A stretch of 8,089 nt of DNA, taken from NCBI GenBank assembly GCA_031257595.1, contig JAIROH010000284.1, positions 1-8,089 on the forward strand, written 5' to 3'. Numbering within the stretch: the stretch's first letter is position 1; every line of letters starts with the position of its first letter. Made by a program: the position numbers and the translations under genes. Below the pieces are notes generated by a model. It did no database searches, was not told the DNA's origin, and saw nothing but the letters and a program-made list of their open reading frames with translations. Origin of the DNA: Treponema sp. (GTDB taxonomy: Bacteria > Spirochaetota > Spirochaetia > Treponematales > Breznakiellaceae). Positions 7,308-8,089 of the stretch are shown piece after piece.

Positions 7308-7626
7308 GATTTTCAGGGTCGGGTGCGGTTTTGTGCCGCCGGTTGAAAAGCTCTCCGGGGTTTGGACCGGTTCATTCATAAACCAATTCCCTACCGGCGG
7401 TAACAGCCCGCTAATTTGCCCGTAGCAGTTTGCCGCGCTTGCGCGTAAAATCGTATAAAAATTCACGAAAGTGAATTTTTATACCCCACAAACTGCCAAA
7501 GGATCCCGTAAATCGGGGTATTTTTGTATGAATATACAAAAATACCCACAAGTGCAACAGGATCCTGGGCATAACCGAGCCGGTGGAATTCCGGCGCCGA
7601 CGGTATAGTCCGGATGGAAGAAAATC
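7308..7626 (+). ncRNA. FMN riboswitch (RFN element), expanded
   Basis: This aptamer binds flavin mononucleotide and controls riboflavin genes. P1 is GATTTTC (7308-7314) with GAAAATC (7620-7626). The conserved cores are present: GGGTG at 7321-7325, AATTCCCTACCGGCGGTA (7385-7402) with AGCCCGC after it, then CCGGTGGAATTCCGG (7580-7594) and CCGACGGTATAGTCCGG (7597-7613) leading into ATGGAAGAAAATC. P2 is GGG/CCC (7321-7323/7389-7391), P3 GCGG/CCGC (7397-7400/7408-7411), P5 CCGG/CCGG (7580-7583/7591-7594) and P6 CGG/CCG (7601-7603/7610-7612). At about 319 nt it is far longer than a compact FMN aptamer (roughly 110-150 nt), because of an arm in loop L2 and a branched module in P4. The downstream gene is a probable riboflavin-binding lipoprotein, which fits. 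Confidence 0.92.
7417..7571 (+). other. Branched P4 insertion of the FMN riboswitch
   Basis: TGCCC (7417-7421) pairs with GGGCA (7567-7571) as the base of P4. Inside it are two arms. Arm A is closed by GCAGTTTG/CAAACTGC (7425-7432/7489-7496) and contains a small CGCG hairpin (7434-7445) plus a perfect 14-bp stem (7453-7466/7471-7484) capped by a GAAA tetraloop. Arm B is closed by AGGATCC/GGATCCT (7500-7506/7560-7566) and contains another perfect 14-bp stem (7516-7529/7534-7547) with loop GAAT. Arm B directly abuts the 3' strand of P4. Confidence 0.75.
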
Positions 7627-7634
7627 TATCGAAT

Positions 7635-7669
7635 TCGCGGACGGGTTATCCGCCCGCGATCCTTCCTTA
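7635..7669 (+). terminator. Possible expression-platform hairpin with weak pyrimidine tail
   Basis: TCGCGG (7635-7640) pairs with CCGCGA (7654-7659), with CGG/CCG (7642-7644/7650-7652) inside. TCCTTCCTT follows rather than a clean U-run. The hairpin begins 9 nt after the riboswitch P1 stem, where a terminator would be expected. The tail is poor, so intrinsic termination is uncertain. Confidence 0.35.
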
Positions 7670-7698
7670 AAAAGCATTCCTGAAAACAGATCAAGGGA

Positions 7699-7734
7699 AG
7701 TACTGATTTATTCGAATGCGAATAAATCAGTACT
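7699..7734. repeat. Palindromic repeat, copy B
   Basis: Perfect 16-bp inverted repeat, AGTACTGATTTATTCG (7699-7714) and its complement at 7719-7734, around loop AATG. The left arm matches the left arm of copy A at 1126 almost base for base (GAAG[CT]ACTGATTTATTC). No U-tract follows. It lies in the rfuA leader. Confidence 0.8.
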
Positions 7735-7745
7735 ACTTTAATGTG

Positions 7746-7781
7746 GTTTTTCGCAGTTTTCCGCAGGAAAACGAGAAAAAC
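7746..7781 (+). other. A/T-rich hairpin between repeat copies B and C
   Basis: GTTTTTC (7746-7752) pairs with GAAAAAC (7775-7781), and inside it TTTTCC (7757-7762) pairs with GGAAAA (7766-7771), separated by a small internal loop. Unlike the neighbouring palindromes it shares no sequence with the repeat family. Confidence 0.5.
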
Positions 7782-7785
7782 AATA

Positions 7786-7824
7786 GGGCAACGCTGATTT
7801 GCCACAAGTTAATCAGCGTTGCCC
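7786..7824. repeat. Palindromic repeat, copy C
   Basis: Perfect 14-bp inverted repeat, GGGCAACGCTGATT (7786-7799) and AATCAGCGTTGCCC (7811-7824), with an 11-nt loop. The right arm repeats the right flank of copy A (AATCAGCGTTGCC, 1151-1163). It ends 24 nt before the rfuA Shine-Dalgarno sequence. Confidence 0.8.
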
Positions 7825-7859
7825 GGCCGGCTTTGACGGTATACAATCAGGAGGCTTTT

Positions 7860-8089
7860 ATGAAATCCGGTTCGGCGTTTGTTCTCTTTTTGTGCGCGGT
7901 TTTTTCCACCCTGTTTTCAGGCTGTGACGGAAAAAACGCTACGGCGGATACTGCGGCGGCGGAAAGCGGCAAAACCATAGGCGTTTTTATCCCCGGCGTA
8001 ATATCCGGCAGCCCGGTATACGAAATGCTTGCCGTCGGCGTACAGGCCGCGGCGGACGGCAGGGCCGAAGTAACCCTTATTGAAGGCGG
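7860..8089 (+). CDS. rfuA: Probable riboflavin-binding lipoprotein (RfuA-like, BMP/PnrA family), 3' truncated by window end
   Basis: The first 76 complete codons of a secreted lipoprotein are present and the frame is open at the window edge. A short Lys-containing N-terminus (MKSGS) is followed by a hydrophobic core (about 6-19) and a lipobox ending LFSGC, with Cys22 as the lipidation site. After a polar tether (about 23-37) comes a beta strand and loop, TIGVFIPGVISGSPVYEML, then a helix and the strand AEVTLIEGG. This is the expected first beta-alpha-beta unit of a BMP/PnrA-type ABC-transporter binding protein. Spirochaetes use the related RfuA with RfuBCD to import riboflavin, and the FMN riboswitch upstream strongly supports that assignment over a nucleoside binder. 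AGGAGG (7849-7854) lies 5 nt before the ATG. Permease and ATPase genes would be expected to the right. Confidence 0.78.
   Translation, partial: MKSGSAFVLFLCAVFSTLFSGCDGKNATADTAAAESGKTIGVFIPGVISGSPVYEMLAVGVQAAADGRAEVTLIEG

Noticed and set aside
7453..7547. CRISPR-like repeats (two 14-bp hairpins of similar form)
   Set aside because: The two hairpins differ in sequence and are explained as arms inside the riboswitch P4; there is no regular repeat-spacer pattern.
7411..7677. 88-codon open frame on the minus strand in the rfuA leader
   Set aside because: It overlaps the FMN riboswitch and its hairpins, has no ribosome site and reads through structured RNA sequence.

Overview
The window most likely comes from a treponeme-type spirochaete, probably a free-living or termite-gut relative rather than a host-restricted pathogen. 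The base composition looks balanced to slightly GC-rich by eye. Three things point to a spirochaete. The elongation factor G is of the spirochaete/mitochondrial EFG1 type. The last gene looks like the riboflavin-binding lipoprotein RfuA of spirochaetes. Two long genes on the minus strand resemble conserved but uncharacterised proteins. The exact species cannot be read from the sequence.

Layout. (1) 32-883 (+): a class II (fuculose-phosphate type) aldolase with an Ala/Gly/Pro-rich linker and a C-terminal amphipathic helix that looks like a bacterial-microcompartment encapsulation peptide. It is probably the tail of a microcompartment sugar-catabolism operon lying to the left. (2) 884-1185: a 302-bp gap with a good sigma70-type promoter, a leader of about 190 nt and a palindrome just before the ribosome-binding site. 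(3) 1186-3273 (+): fusA, followed with a TGATG overlap by a small RecA/KaiC-like ATPase ending at 3971. (4) 3984-7193 (-): a two-gene operon transcribed leftward. A DUF2804-like protein comes first, then a 722-residue protein of unknown function, 3 nt apart. It converges on the ATPase gene with a 12-bp gap. (5) 7200-7859: a 660-bp intergenic region with divergent promoters and, reading rightward, a clear FMN riboswitch (about 7308-7626) that is very long because of two inserted structural modules, followed by several further hairpins. (6) 7860-end (+): the start of a lipoprotein gene, best called rfuA, cut by the window edge.

How the parts work together. The FMN riboswitch and the rfuA-like lipoprotein form a coherent riboflavin-uptake unit: FMN made from imported riboflavin would be sensed in the leader and would repress further uptake. 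fusA and the coupled ATPase form a translation-linked unit in which the ATPase's role is unknown. The aldolase stands apart and suggests deoxysugar (fucose/rhamnose) breakdown in a protein-shelled organelle.

The most unusual parts are the heavily expanded FMN aptamer, the microcompartment-type tail on the aldolase, and a family of short palindromes (about 1126-1163, 7699-7734, 7786-7824) lying in the leaders of fusA and rfuA.
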